A DNA stretch of 33,008 bases from a virus. The notes under the pieces are model-generated. The model made no database searches. It was given only the letters and a program-made list of their open reading frames with translations, and was not told the origin of the DNA. This document shows, piece after piece, positions 1 to 7,981 of the stretch. A program made the translations under genes and the position numbers. The stretch lies in IMG/VR virus record IMGVR_UViG_3300037485_000995, positions 1-33,008 of that record; one strand, given 5' to 3'. Numbering within the stretch: the first letter of the stretch is position 1; the number at the start of each line of letters is the position of its first letter.

Positions 1-280
1 TATTTGAGTAGCAATTATCTTTTGTTTTTGCGTTTCTAATTTATTAACATCAGTCAAAAGTTTTCTTTCTGCTGTTGATAATTCACCAGTTAGCCTTATA
101 TTTTCTTTTATTTTATCATTTAAATCCATTACACTTTTAGGTGATTGACCACCATTAAATGAAAGTTGTAGTTTTGAAATTGCTACAACTTCCTCGTGTG
201 TTTTGGTTAATGATTTATAAAGGTCATCAAGTTGTTTTTGTGCCTCTTTACTTACTATTAAGTCAATACTATTTGCCATT
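1..280 (-). CDS. Tape measure protein, N-terminal fragment cut by the window edge
   Basis: This is the first 93 residues of the tail tape measure protein, read from the ATG at 278-280 to the window edge. It is nearly identical to the start of the complete copy at 29820-32690; one visible change is Met in place of Thr in the SVxDLND stretch. The region is helical and rich in Lys and Glu, as usual for the coiled N-terminus of these proteins. The start overlaps the last 12 bases of the upstream gene, as in the right-hand copy. The truncation is the contig boundary, not a mutation. Confidence 0.9.
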
Positions 281-597
281 CTTTTGTGATTTTATTGTTT
301 TTTCAGCTTGTTTTTGGAATTCAATCCATTCTTTTACTGTGATTTCTTTTGCATCCAGTTTGTATTTTAATTCTAAAATACGACTAACAGATATTAATTG
401 TGATTCAATACTTTGGCTTTCCTGTTGATCATCTTTTTTAAGTTCCAATTGCAATATCTCTATTTGCGTTTTCACGTTCTGCAATCTTTGGTTTATGCTT
501 TCAATTTGTGCAAATATATCTTTTGCCCTATCTATTTTATAATGCCATTTTTCAAGTTCCCATGTTAAGGCGTGAAACATATCAATGTTTAAACCTT
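1..597. repeat. Left copy of diverged terminal duplication
   Basis: This segment aligns without gaps to 32412-33008. I counted about 39 substitutions in 597 positions by eye, and no insertion or deletion. Positions 1-126 and roughly 194-319 are identical; the rest carries the differences, mostly at third codon positions. It covers the N-terminus of the tape measure gene and the C-terminal half of the gene before it. The window is therefore one genome unit of about 32411 bp plus an overlap from a second, related variant. Confidence 0.95.
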
Positions 598-835
598 TAT
601 CGTAATTATATAAAGACTTCAGTATTAATGTAACGCAATTATATTTTCCCTCTAATTTTAACAGTTTATAGATCTTAGAAAATCTTTGATATACTGCATT
701 ATTTTGAGTTAATTCTAAATATTCAACAAAGAAATCATTCATTACTAAATGCAGATCCTTAACCTCTTTTAATTCTTTTGTAAAGTATTTTAATTCGTTT
801 GTTTCAAGATACTTTTGAAAGTTCCATAGTGGCAT
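269..835 (-). CDS. Putative tail assembly chaperone or tail protein, coiled coil (188 aa)
   Basis: The gene lies between the major tail region and the tape measure gene, where siphoviruses encode tail assembly chaperones, so that role is inferred from position. I recognise no family by sequence. The C-terminal half (about residues 85-188) is strongly helical and charged, with a likely coiled coil. I place the start at the ATG at 833-835 (MPLWNFQ), just after the stop of the preceding gene at 849. The frame stays open to 922, but those extra 29 codons lie inside the upstream gene. No lambda-type -1 slippery heptamer is in the right frame. The last 12 bases overlap the tape measure start. The partial copy at the right end differs by about 6 mostly conservative changes in 103 residues. 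Confidence 0.7.
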   Translation of the reverse strand: MPLWNFQKYLETNELKYFTKELKEVKDLHLVMNDFFVEYLELTQNNAVYQRFSKIYKLLKLEGKYNCVTLILKSLYNYDKGLNIDMFHALTWELEKWHYKIDRAKDIFAQIESINQRLQNVKTQIEILQLELKKDDQQESQSIESQLISVSRILELKYKLDAKEITVKEWIEFQKQAEKTIKSQKNGK

Positions 836-848
836 TTCATCGCACTTT

Positions 849-1289
849 TTATAAATATTGACGGATGTACTTATCCAATTCAGGTTTAATAATTTCATAA
901 TTAAGTTTTTGTTGATTATCATAATTCAATCCAAAAATATTTTTACCATATTTTCCAATCAAATCAGGTGTTTTTCTATCTGTGGAATTAAAAGTAAGTA
1001 TTAAATTGTCTTTGTCTACTGTTAAATAAAACCCATCGTAAAATGCTCCAGAATAGTTTAAAGTTGTTCTGTCGTATGGTTGGCCTAAAAGCTGTTTAAT
1101 CTGGATTGTAAAAAATGCATAAGGTTTTAAGTCTAATCCTAAACTATCCTCACCTTTTGCATATAATTGAGCTTGTCTGTTTAAATCAATTATCTCGGCC
1201 TTATTTCTGTTTATTATACCTTCTGTTTGTTGAGGAATATTATCCCTAACATTTTTCACAAAGTCCATATAATCTTTTACAGTTATCAT
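849..1289 (-). CDS. Hypothetical tail-region protein (146 aa)
   Basis: This soluble 146-residue protein (MITVKDYMDF to YIRQYL) sits between the major tail protein and the putative tail chaperone, so a tail role is likely but unproven. I chose the ATG at 1287-1289: an in-frame start at 1316 would run into the terminator of the upstream gene and add a poor hydrophobic peptide. The N-terminal 50 residues look helical and the rest mixed. No motif, signal peptide or membrane segment is visible. It is followed closely by the next gene, whose start lies 14 bases beyond this stop, which suggests coupled translation. Confidence 0.75.
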   Translation of the reverse strand: MITVKDYMDFVKNVRDNIPQQTEGIINRNKAEIIDLNRQAQLYAKGEDSLGLDLKPYAFFTIQIKQLLGQPYDRTTLNYSGAFYDGFYLTVDKDNLILTFNSTDRKTPDLIGKYGKNIFGLNYDNQQKLNYEIIKPELDKYIRQYL

Positions 1290-1302
1290 AATACAAAAGT
1301 AC

Positions 1303-1332
1303 AAAAAAAAGCGCACCTATTAAGATGCGCTT
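1303..1332 (-). terminator. Rho-independent terminator after major tail gene
   Basis: On the minus strand AAGCGCA (1332-1326) pairs perfectly with TGCGCTT (1315-1309) across a 10-base loop and runs into eight T. It lies 22 bases past the stop of the major tail protein. Full or partial termination here would make that abundant protein transcript-dominant and lower expression of the genes behind it. Confidence 0.9.
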
Positions 1333-1354
1333 AATTCATTAACTTAAAACAAAA

Positions 1355-2290
1355 TTATATAGCTGTTGTAGTTGCTACATTTGATTTATAAAGTACACCA
1401 TCAAGGTTGATGATAGTTTTTAATAGTGTAGTATCCCAAGTTTTAAGCGTTAATACTTTACCAGCAATAAATGCAGGAACAGTTAACGTGTATTTACCGG
1501 GTTCTGTTGTGCTTTCTGCTAAAGTTGTGATTGTTGTAGTAACACCGTCAACAGTATAAAGCAAATCAGTTTTAAGCAATCCACTCAAAGATACTTGGTG
1601 ATTGTCTGCTAATGTTTTAACAGTGAAAACAATTGATGTTCCAGCAGTTGGAGTTGTGATTGTGAAAACTGCATCATTAACACCATCAAGGTCTTCTTGA
1701 GCGTTATAATCCAAGTTATCCGCTGTAATCCAGCTTACTCTTTCGTCAAACTCTAATCTGTTTACCATTTGAAAAGTTACTGATTGAGCAGAAGCATCCG
1801 TTCCATTACTCATTGTGTATTTTCCATTTTCAAACATTCCAAGTGTGAATCCTTTAAATTCTCCAGCTTTGGTTTGTGTGAAGATAGCATCACCTTTAGA
1901 ATCAAACATGATCAAATCATATTGTCTGTTAGAAGACAAAGAAGTCAATGCTTTGTGGAAGTTTAAACCGTTGTCAAACATAACCATATACTCATATGGA
2001 TTTTTACCCGCTACGATTTTCTCACCTGATCCAGCTCTGGTGATGATTGTGTCTTCTGCTGTGTTGTCTGTTAATTCTACAACACCTTGCAAAATGATTA
2101 ATTGCCCCTTTTGTTGCAATTCTTGAATGTAAGCCAATTCCAGAGAACGTGCTTCGTCAAATTTTAGGCCTCTCTCTAAAAGTCCTAATGTTGTTACTCT
2201 TTTAATGTCCTGTTTGCAGTTTTTCAGACCAGTTCCTAAAACTTCTGATGCGCTACAGTTTACCGAATTTACGATGTTAGTTAATGCCAT
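1355..2290 (-). CDS. Major tail tube protein (311 aa)
   Basis: Likely the protomer of the tail tube. The call rests on gene order (after capsid and neck genes, before tape measure), size, and a strong terminator directly downstream, typical of an abundantly made product. The N-terminal two thirds (about 1-200) form the main domain, with a GEFKGFTLGMFENGKYTMSN stretch and an acidic surface. The last 100 residues are Thr and Val rich with alternating beta pattern, like an added Ig-like or beta-sandwich decoration domain. It starts 2 bases after the stop of the neck gene upstream. I see no catalytic motif. A role as another tail structural protein cannot be excluded from sequence alone. Confidence 0.75.
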   Translation of the reverse strand: MALTNIVNSVNCSASEVLGTGLKNCKQDIKRVTTLGLLERGLKFDEARSLELAYIQELQQKGQLIILQGVVELTDNTAEDTIITRAGSGEKIVAGKNPYEYMVMFDNGLNFHKALTSLSSNRQYDLIMFDSKGDAIFTQTKAGEFKGFTLGMFENGKYTMSNGTDASAQSVTFQMVNRLEFDERVSWITADNLDYNAQEDLDGVNDAVFTITTPTAGTSIVFTVKTLADNHQVSLSGLLKTDLLYTVDGVTTTITTLAESTTEPGKYTLTVPAFIAGKVLTLKTWDTTLLKTIINLDGVLYKSNVATTTAI

Positions 2291-2292
2291 TT

Positions 2293-2787
2293 TTAATTAA
2301 AATTTATAGTTTTTAAACAATTTTCTTTGAAGTAAATATCCAATTCTAAAATGATTACATTCCAGTTGTCAATAGTTTTTGCATTTTTTCCATTGTCTTC
2401 AGAATAGTTTGATCTTCTTTGTAATTTATACTTTCCTTCCTTTATTTCTGTTGTTGTACTTCGATCCAATGCTTTTAGTATATTTTCTGCAAGTGGATTT
2501 AATACATCATTAAATTCTGTTTCCCAAATTATCGGGTTTGTGTTTGTTTGGTGTACTGATTGTTTAGCAATGATTAGTTTCACAGATTTTTCAACTCCTT
2601 TTTTAGAGAAGTTCCCATTCTCTTCATTCTCAACTAACCATATCAATGGATATTTATTTGTTTGCTTTAATTGTGCTAAATACAAATTTAATGAATCCTG
2701 ACTTCCCCAGTTAAATTTTGGTTGAAAACCTTGAATAGTTGGTAACTGTGCGAATAAATCTCTTAAATAATGCTCTACTACAATCAT
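2293..2787 (-). CDS. Tail completion / head-tail joining protein (164 aa)
   Basis: This protein is predicted to belong to the neck, joining connector to tail tube, by its place directly before the major tail gene. It has the usual length for tail terminator or completion proteins (about 130-170 residues) and a mixed alpha/beta pattern: a helical N-terminus (VEHYLRDLFAQL), the strand PLIWLVE at about 47-53, and a C-terminal strand IILELDIYF. The start overlaps the stop of the upstream connector gene by 4 bases (ATGA type), so translation is probably coupled. No family could be assigned with certainty. Confidence 0.6.
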   Translation of the reverse strand: MIVVEHYLRDLFAQLPTIQGFQPKFNWGSQDSLNLYLAQLKQTNKYPLIWLVENEENGNFSKKGVEKSVKLIIAKQSVHQTNTNPIIWETEFNDVLNPLAENILKALDRSTTTEIKEGKYKLQRRSNYSEDNGKNAKTIDNWNVIILELDIYFKENCLKTINFN

Positions 2788-3422
2788 AGTCCAAATTGAT
2801 TTTGATTTCTGAATAAGGTCATATTTGCATCTGGATAGTCTGTTTCGTGATCAGCTAAAAACTGAATCAAACTAACATAACCCAACTGCTCACCGCTTCC
2901 GAACCAATCCACAACTTTTGTTGTTCCTTTATACCATACAGTTGGAAAGTAAGTATTTGTTCCCTGATATTCAGAAACAAAATCATTCCAAACTGTTACC
3001 AATCTTTGATTTGAATTAACATTTTGAGCGTTTTGTGAATTAATCATTTTTTCGCCTGTTCCAGTAACAACAGAAATGGTATCCTTTAACCAAGAGTAAA
3101 AAGTATATTTGGCCATCAATGAAGACTTATAAAGGCCTTCAGTGTATCTTAAGCCTTTCCACTTGTATAATTTACCTTCTTTGGTGTATTCTGCACCATT
3201 GACAAAATTAAGCCATTTTTGTGGTGCTAATGTATCCAGAACTCCATTTGTGATTTTACTATCCAAATCTTTAAATAAAACGTATCCCAATGCATTTTGT
3301 AATAATTCCCTACATTTTTCATCAATATATTGATTTAATACAGTAATATTATCGGAATCCATCTCGTTAAGATTTGGAATACTCAATTCTTTGATAAAAT
3401 ATGTTTGGTCAATTAAATACAT
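2784..3422 (-). CDS. Head-tail connector (adaptor) protein (212 aa)
   Basis: Positioned between the major capsid gene and the tail completion gene, where the adaptor that docks under the portal is encoded. The N-terminal half is helical (DSDNITVLNQYIDEKCRELLQNALG), as in adaptor proteins that present long helices to the portal ring. Aromatic residues are frequent in the centre (LYKWKGLRYTEGLYK). It resembles connector-like proteins of Bacteroidota phages in size and order, but I cannot name a family with confidence. Its start abuts the stop of the 45-residue gene upstream. Confidence 0.55.
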   Translation of the reverse strand: MYLIDQTYFIKELSIPNLNEMDSDNITVLNQYIDEKCRELLQNALGYVLFKDLDSKITNGVLDTLAPQKWLNFVNGAEYTKEGKLYKWKGLRYTEGLYKSSLMAKYTFYSWLKDTISVVTGTGEKMINSQNAQNVNSNQRLVTVWNDFVSEYQGTNTYFPTVWYKGTTKVVDWFGSGEQLGYVSLIQFLADHETDYPDANMTLFRNQNQFGL

Positions 3423-3560
3423 TTATTTTTTGCTTTTAGGTTCGTAATATTTAGCCACTTTATCAATGTTCACTAAGTGAGAAGCGAGTTGGGAGTCGCA
3501 CTCCCAAACATCGCCTTTCAATTTAGTTGCAAAGTCTTTTATAAACTCTACTTTTTTCAT
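3423..3560 (-). CDS. Small hypothetical protein between capsid and connector genes (45 aa)
   Basis: A short open frame starts at the ATG at 3558-3560 (MKKVEFIKDFATKLKGDVWE) and stops at 3423-3425, directly against the next gene. It fills the gap between the capsid and connector genes exactly, is read in the same direction and is Lys rich, which supports it being real. No membrane segment or known motif is seen. Its position suggests a small virion or head assembly accessory protein, but that is inference only. Confidence 0.65.
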   Translation of the reverse strand: MKKVEFIKDFATKLKGDVWECDSQLASHLVNIDKVAKYYEPKSKK

Positions 3561-3563
3561 CTA

Positions 3564-4721
3564 CTATGTTGCCAATGTAGTTAATGCAGCAGAAATAGAA
3601 GCTACTTTTCTGAATCCAGTTTTGTCAGCTTCACGGATTAAGAAAGCTAATCTCTTACGAGCTTTCAAAGTCAACATATCTTCTGCGAAATCAGTTCCAT
3701 TGTAACCTTTAGAAACAACAACACCACCCATTTCATAGATACGTGCAAATCTTGAATCACCTAAATAAAGTGTGTTTGCTGGTACGTTGTTATCTTCTAC
3801 GATGTTCAATGCTCCAATACGTGGATCATTAAAGTTGAAAACATAATTGTATGTACTATCTTTTTTCAATTTCAATTTATTGATATCTGCAATGTTCATT
3901 GCAACGAAATCTGGAGCGTATTTTGCACCACCAACAGAAGTAATATCTTCAGAAACTTTTGCAATCAAGTCATAAATGTTTGCATCAGCAATTCCAGAAG
4001 CTACAGCCGTGTAAGCTGGTGAAGAAGTAATTAAACCTTTTAGGTTTGTTCCTGTGTTATCACCTACTACGATTTGAGAAGCTACTTTATCAAGTACGTT
4101 TGCATCCAAAAATACTTCTAATTCAGCAGAAGCCATAACCTCATCATTGAAGAATTCTTCAGATACTGGTAATGAATCACCGATTTTTTGCAATGCTAAT
4201 GTATAACCTTTGAATTTAGCAGTTGATTCAGCAAATGCAACACCTTCAGCAACAGAAGCGGCCGCTTTTACGGTTGTAGCTTCATCCCAGTCAACATAAG
4301 CAATAGTACCATTATGGTTACCAGCACCAACAGGAATTTTACGAAATAACTCATATAAACTTCTTTTTTTACGTTGCAATTGACCAATTCCATCAACTAA
4401 TGCAACGTGTGGATTTGTAGCAATAGAAGATCTTAAAGTGTCAGCTTTCAAAACTACTTCAGCGTTTCCACCTTTTGCAATAGCTCTCAAAGTTTCTTTG
4501 TTTTCTTTGATTTCGTCAACCAAAGTTTTTACGGTTGAAGTTACTTTCATTTCTTTCAATTGGTTTACTTGTTCTTGTAGGTTTTCGAATACTGATTTCT
4601 CAATTGTTTCTTTACCTTTCAAAGCCTCTAATTCAGCTTTCAATACAGATACTTCAACATCCTGTGCTTTGTATCCTTCAACTTTTGCGCTTAAAGCGTC
4701 TAATTGTTCTTGTGTGATCAT
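3564..4721 (-). CDS. Major capsid protein, HK97 fold with N-terminal delta domain (385 aa)
   Basis: This is the head shell subunit. Residues 1 to about 90 form a charged heptad-rich coiled coil (start MITQEQLDALSAKVEGYK), the scaffold-like delta domain that the prohead protease removes in HK97-type phages. The body from about residue 105 has the usual HK97 features: a basic stretch (QRKKRSLYELFRKIPVG), the SLPVSEEFFNDE helix region typical of the spine helix, and a late beta segment VVVSKGYNGTDF before the C-terminus. The length matches the family. It lies directly behind the protease and portal genes in the standard order, 2 bases after the protease stop. No frameshift or unusual feature is visible. 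Confidence 0.9.
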   Translation of the reverse strand: MITQEQLDALSAKVEGYKAQDVEVSVLKAELEALKGKETIEKSVFENLQEQVNQLKEMKVTSTVKTLVDEIKENKETLRAIAKGGNAEVVLKADTLRSSIATNPHVALVDGIGQLQRKKRSLYELFRKIPVGAGNHNGTIAYVDWDEATTVKAAASVAEGVAFAESTAKFKGYTLALQKIGDSLPVSEEFFNDEVMASAELEVFLDANVLDKVASQIVVGDNTGTNLKGLITSSPAYTAVASGIADANIYDLIAKVSEDITSVGGAKYAPDFVAMNIADINKLKLKKDSTYNYVFNFNDPRIGALNIVEDNNVPANTLYLGDSRFARIYEMGGVVVSKGYNGTDFAEDMLTLKARKRLAFLIREADKTGFRKVASISAALTTLAT

Positions 4722-4723
4722 TT

Positions 4724-5530
4724 TTAAAATTTGTTTAATAGTTTGTTAAATTCTTGTTCATTCATTTTTTGAGTAACAATTTCTGTTGGCTCATTTTCTG
4801 AAAGTGTGTGAACGGCTTTCATATTATTTTCTAATGTCGGTGTAACTGGATTTGATCCAATAACAACGGCAGATCCTTCAATCAATTTTGCTTCAAGTAC
4901 GGCCCAGAAATATCCTTTTTCAATTGCTGTTTCTTGATTTGCAACCTCTGGTAAATATTTATTCCAATTTTCAAACTCTTGTGTGCTTGATGGATTATTT
5001 GCGCAAAGTAACATTTTAACATATGACATTCCAACAGAATGATTTTTTACAAATCCTTTAGAATACTGATCATACATAAATTCGTTCCGATCTTCTTTTA
5101 CTTTACTTTCAAAGATTAAGCATTCTGTTTTACCATCATATTCAAAACCTAATTGTTTAAAAGTAAATTGTTGCGTATAAACATTTAAATCCGAACCATC
5201 TGCAATGATCTTGTCAAATTCCATGCAGTGTTCTTGCAAATGTACAATATTTTTGTTTTCGTTTATTGACTTATTCCATAAACCTTTAATATGAACATCA
5301 CCGTGTGAATCTAAAAAGTTAGTTGAATTTACTACAACTTTAACTTTCAATTCTTCTTCAGCTTCTTCAACTGGTTTATTATTAACAATTGCCTTTGTTG
5401 TTTCAATTGGACCAAATGAAAATGTATCGGCTTTTTTAAATGATGCCTTTTTAAATGCGATCAGTTTATTTTGATTTTTAATAATAAAATCAATTTCCTG
5501 TTCCTTATTTTCGAATGATGGTATTTTCAT
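4724..5530 (-). CDS. Prohead protease, HK97 / S78 family (268 aa)
   Basis: Predicted to be the maturation protease that trims the capsid delta domain inside the procapsid. Visible family hallmarks are LDSHGDV (about 73-79), HLQEH (97-101) providing the catalytic His, HSVGMS (164-169) with the nucleophilic Ser165, and EAKLIEGSAV (213-222), the usual strand after the active site. It has a charged N-terminal extension of about 60 residues and an acidic C-terminal tail. It sits between portal and major capsid genes, the canonical place. The start used is ATG at 5528-5530. A 23-codon frame overlapping the portal stop lies upstream in another frame and is not included. Confidence 0.88.
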   Translation of the reverse strand: MKIPSFENKEQEIDFIIKNQNKLIAFKKASFKKADTFSFGPIETTKAIVNNKPVEEAEEELKVKVVVNSTNFLDSHGDVHIKGLWNKSINENKNIVHLQEHCMEFDKIIADGSDLNVYTQQFTFKQLGFEYDGKTECLIFESKVKEDRNEFMYDQYSKGFVKNHSVGMSYVKMLLCANNPSSTQEFENWNKYLPEVANQETAIEKGYFWAVLEAKLIEGSAVVIGSNPVTPTLENNMKAVHTLSENEPTEIVTQKMNEQEFNKLLNKF

Positions 5531-5572
5531 TTTGTTTATCTTTTTTTAGTTGCTCAATTTCTTCTTTTGTTA

Positions 5573-6727
5573 TCATAACTCATCAATATTAATGTTGTTT
5601 TGATCTGCTAAAATCTTGTTATCAAGTTTCAATTTTATTACTTCCTGACGTTCCTTCTCAAATACTTGGTTAAATGCTAAATGTTCCCAAGTCATAAACA
5701 ATTCAGTATAATTAAATTTTTCCTCTAATGAATCAGTCAATAACTGGCCTTTTGGCTTCAATACATATTCAACGTGCCTATTTGTTGCCTTCTCTTGGTT
5801 TTCGTATGTACTGCTTTTTAAATTGGCTTCAAGGATATCTCTCGGAATACCATACATTGAACCGATCATAAAGAAATCATTGTAATAACATTCATCCAGC
5901 TTTAAACGTGCAATATCATCAACAAATCTTTTGATATCAATAGGCTTTTTAATTGCGTGAACGCTCTTATTACTTCTTACTACATTTTCAATATTTCGTT
6001 TCTCATCATTTGACATATTAACACCTTCTAAACTTTCGCTTTTAGCGGATGCAATAAATTTCTGACTAAACTCTAAATTAATGTTTTTAGCATTAAGCGC
6101 ATTTTCTGAATTGGCTATGATTTTATATAAAGCATCAATTCTGGATACACCTTTTAAATGGTTATCACTAACAGAGTTTGTAAGATCATAAAATGGTGTT
6201 ATTTCTGAAATTGGAATAACTCTGGATGTATTACCAATATTGTACTTAATTGTGCCTTTTACAATATCTGAATAAGTAATTTTAGATAAAATAAGACTGT
6301 TTAATTTATCAACTATATTACTATCAAATTCAATATTCGCTGGATTAAGCCATTGTATTGGTGATGTTTCATTTAACTGATTGTTTGGAGTCCAAAGGTA
6401 GGCTGTGCCTAATTGCATAAAAAACATGTAATCCCACAGGAATTGAGTCCAGTTCTGTTTAAAGTTTGGCTTCTTTCTTTGTGAATATAAAAAGTCTGTT
6501 TCTGTTGGTGTATTGATTTTACCTAAACTAAATAAATCACAGTTTAAAGCAAACACTTTTAATACTGCTGGATTTGATAAAATTACGTTTAATTTTTCTT
6601 TATCGTTTTTAAACTTTGATACGTTTGCATTTTGATTAATTAGTTCATAGAAGAAATTACCAGACAAATCACGCTCCACAATTTGAGGCGCATTATTACC
6701 AAAAGAAAAATTTAGATTGAATCCCAT
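5573..6727 (-). CDS. Portal protein (384 aa)
   Basis: Predicted dodecameric portal through which DNA is packaged. The call rests on its position directly after the large terminase and before the protease, on a length near that of HK97-type portals, and on a typical core: WDYMFFMQLGTAYLW (tube and stem-forming region, about residues 93-107), WLNPANIEFD, GVSRIDALYKIIANSEN (about 194-210, the long helix seen in phage portals), and YGIPRDILEANL near 294-305. The C-terminus is helical and charged. The start at 6725-6727 follows the terminase stop by 21 bases, with a TAACTTTG box (6741-6748) that could be a weak promoter. Confidence 0.82.
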   Translation of the reverse strand: MGFNLNFSFGNNAPQIVERDLSGNFFYELINQNANVSKFKNDKEKLNVILSNPAVLKVFALNCDLFSLGKINTPTETDFLYSQRKKPNFKQNWTQFLWDYMFFMQLGTAYLWTPNNQLNETSPIQWLNPANIEFDSNIVDKLNSLILSKITYSDIVKGTIKYNIGNTSRVIPISEITPFYDLTNSVSDNHLKGVSRIDALYKIIANSENALNAKNINLEFSQKFIASAKSESLEGVNMSNDEKRNIENVVRSNKSVHAIKKPIDIKRFVDDIARLKLDECYYNDFFMIGSMYGIPRDILEANLKSSTYENQEKATNRHVEYVLKPKGQLLTDSLEEKFNYTELFMTWEHLAFNQVFEKERQEVIKLKLDNKILADQNNINIDEL

Positions 6728-6748
6728 AATAAAATTTTCACAAAGTTA

Positions 6749-7981
6749 CTAAATATTTTTAATAATATTCATTTCAAACAGTTTTTGTGCAATATATTCA
6801 ATTGCATTGATTAAGTGATCGTTTCCATCTTCTGGATTTTCCAAGGTAACTCCGAATCTATCCTTTTGATAAGAATAGTTTTCCTGTTCAAATTCAATAT
6901 TTTTTGAAGTAGAAGTATAATAAATATTTAGGCCTTGCATTGTTCCGATTCTGTCTAACAATCTGCTTTTACCACCAACAGATACCGCATACTCCCAACC
7001 CGATCGCCTTAATGCTATTATTTTTGTAGGCCTGTTGGAATCACAAACAATAATTTTGTCTTTAGGTATATTTAACTTTGTAAACATCCAACTGACTAAT
7101 CCTTCATCCTGATTTGCGTTGATCTGGTGCAGTTCAGTTGTTGTTAAGTTTCTGCGGAGTTCATTCTCTGATTTGTAGTTAAGTTCGTGAACGTATAAAT
7201 TACCATCATGATATTTAACCTCAACAATTCCCCAAGGATCAACAAGTCCCCAATCACAGCCATAGTAAGTCTGTTTTTCTATGTTTAAATAATCAATATA
7301 ATCAATAGACTTCCAGTTATAAATCCTTCCTTGTTTTTCAGCTTTTAAACCTAAACCGAATACTTGCCAGTTATAGTCATTTGCTGTGCCTTGTTTAATA
7401 TTGTATTCAGTAGGCTCATAAGATAGTATTTTCTTTTTTTGCTCAATAGGTATAAATGGATTGTCTTTGAATGTTGAATGAATCACAAATGCATTATCTC
7501 GTTTCATAACATTATCGGCCCAGTGAGTTCCTACTGGATTATAATCCATAAAGATAGTATTTGAACACCTCATATCTAATTGATCAAATGTTTCTTTTGA
7601 TAGTTTATAAAACTCATTAAACCATAAATAGTCTGAATGGTATCCCATTACTTTTAATTCATCATCTGTTCCTTCAATGTAAATTTGTGATCCATTAGGG
7701 AAGGTAAAATATGATTCTGATTTATTAAATATAACTTTATCCCAATTTGGTAAAGTAGGATAATATTTTAACATATCCTGTAAAATTGTATCCTTACAAT
7801 CCTTTTTAGTTATTCTAAAAGCGGAGCATTTAATACTTTTTTTTGACCAGCATAAAACCCAAAACAACTGTAATATACTAAATGTTTTACTTGATCTGGA
7901 TGATCCAGAATTGATAATATATTTATATTTATTAGTATTTAAAGCGTTATAATTTTTCTCAAATACTGGTGTCGCTTTCAT
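6749..7981 (-). CDS. terL: Terminase large subunit (410 aa)
   Basis: This is the DNA-packaging motor and concatemer-cutting nuclease. The ATPase half shows the Walker A motif GSSRSSKTFS (26-35) and a Walker B segment DYLWFNEF (117-124) with the acidic pair position at the end. The nuclease half shows YGCDWGLVDPWG (240-251; Asp243), IIVCDSNRPTK (310-320; Asp314) and a late acidic motif PEDGNDHLINAIEY, together forming the RNase H-like metal site. It is a compact terminase of the Terminase_3/Terminase_6 type. It overlaps the small terminase gene by 23 bases, which implies coupled translation. How the phage packages (cos or headful) cannot be read from this protein alone. Confidence 0.92.
   Translation of the reverse strand: MKATPVFEKNYNALNTNKYKYIINSGSSRSSKTFSILQLFWVLCWSKKSIKCSAFRITKKDCKDTILQDMLKYYPTLPNWDKVIFNKSESYFTFPNGSQIYIEGTDDELKVMGYHSDYLWFNEFYKLSKETFDQLDMRCSNTIFMDYNPVGTHWADNVMKRDNAFVIHSTFKDNPFIPIEQKKKILSYEPTEYNIKQGTANDYNWQVFGLGLKAEKQGRIYNWKSIDYIDYLNIEKQTYYGCDWGLVDPWGIVEVKYHDGNLYVHELNYKSENELRRNLTTTELHQINANQDEGLVSWMFTKLNIPKDKIIVCDSNRPTKIIALRRSGWEYAVSVGGKSRLLDRIGTMQGLNIYYTSTSKNIEFEQENYSYQKDRFGVTLENPEDGNDHLINAIEYIAQKLFEMNIIKNI

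Noticed and set aside
159-428. Plus-strand open frame of 89 codons, seen again at 32570-32839
   Set aside because: It is the antisense of the tape measure and chaperone genes and appears twice only because of the terminal duplication. The product is a low-complexity hydrophobic sequence without a sensible start context.
421-460. A-rich run in the putative chaperone gene as a -1 frameshift site
   Set aside because: The codons there are CTT AAA AAA GAT, so A AAA AAG is out of phase and no useful alternative frame follows.
1294-1301. TACTTTTG box as a promoter for the 146-residue tail gene
   Set aside because: It fits TAnnTTTG but lies in the T tract of the terminator, would give almost no leader before the start at 1289, and has no TTG upstream at the right distance.
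1784-2126. Plus-strand open frames opposite the major tail gene, and similar antisense frames opposite the capsid, fibre and tape measure genes
   Set aside because: Each lies wholly inside a recognised minus-strand gene. All supported genes in the window are on the minus strand, so these are shadows.
5505-5576. 23-codon frame overlapping the portal stop (MITKEEIEQLKKDKQNENTI)
   Set aside because: The ATGA overlap is tempting, and a +1 shift would join it to the protease. However it is very short, contains a seven-A run prone to error, and the protease has its own good start at 5530.
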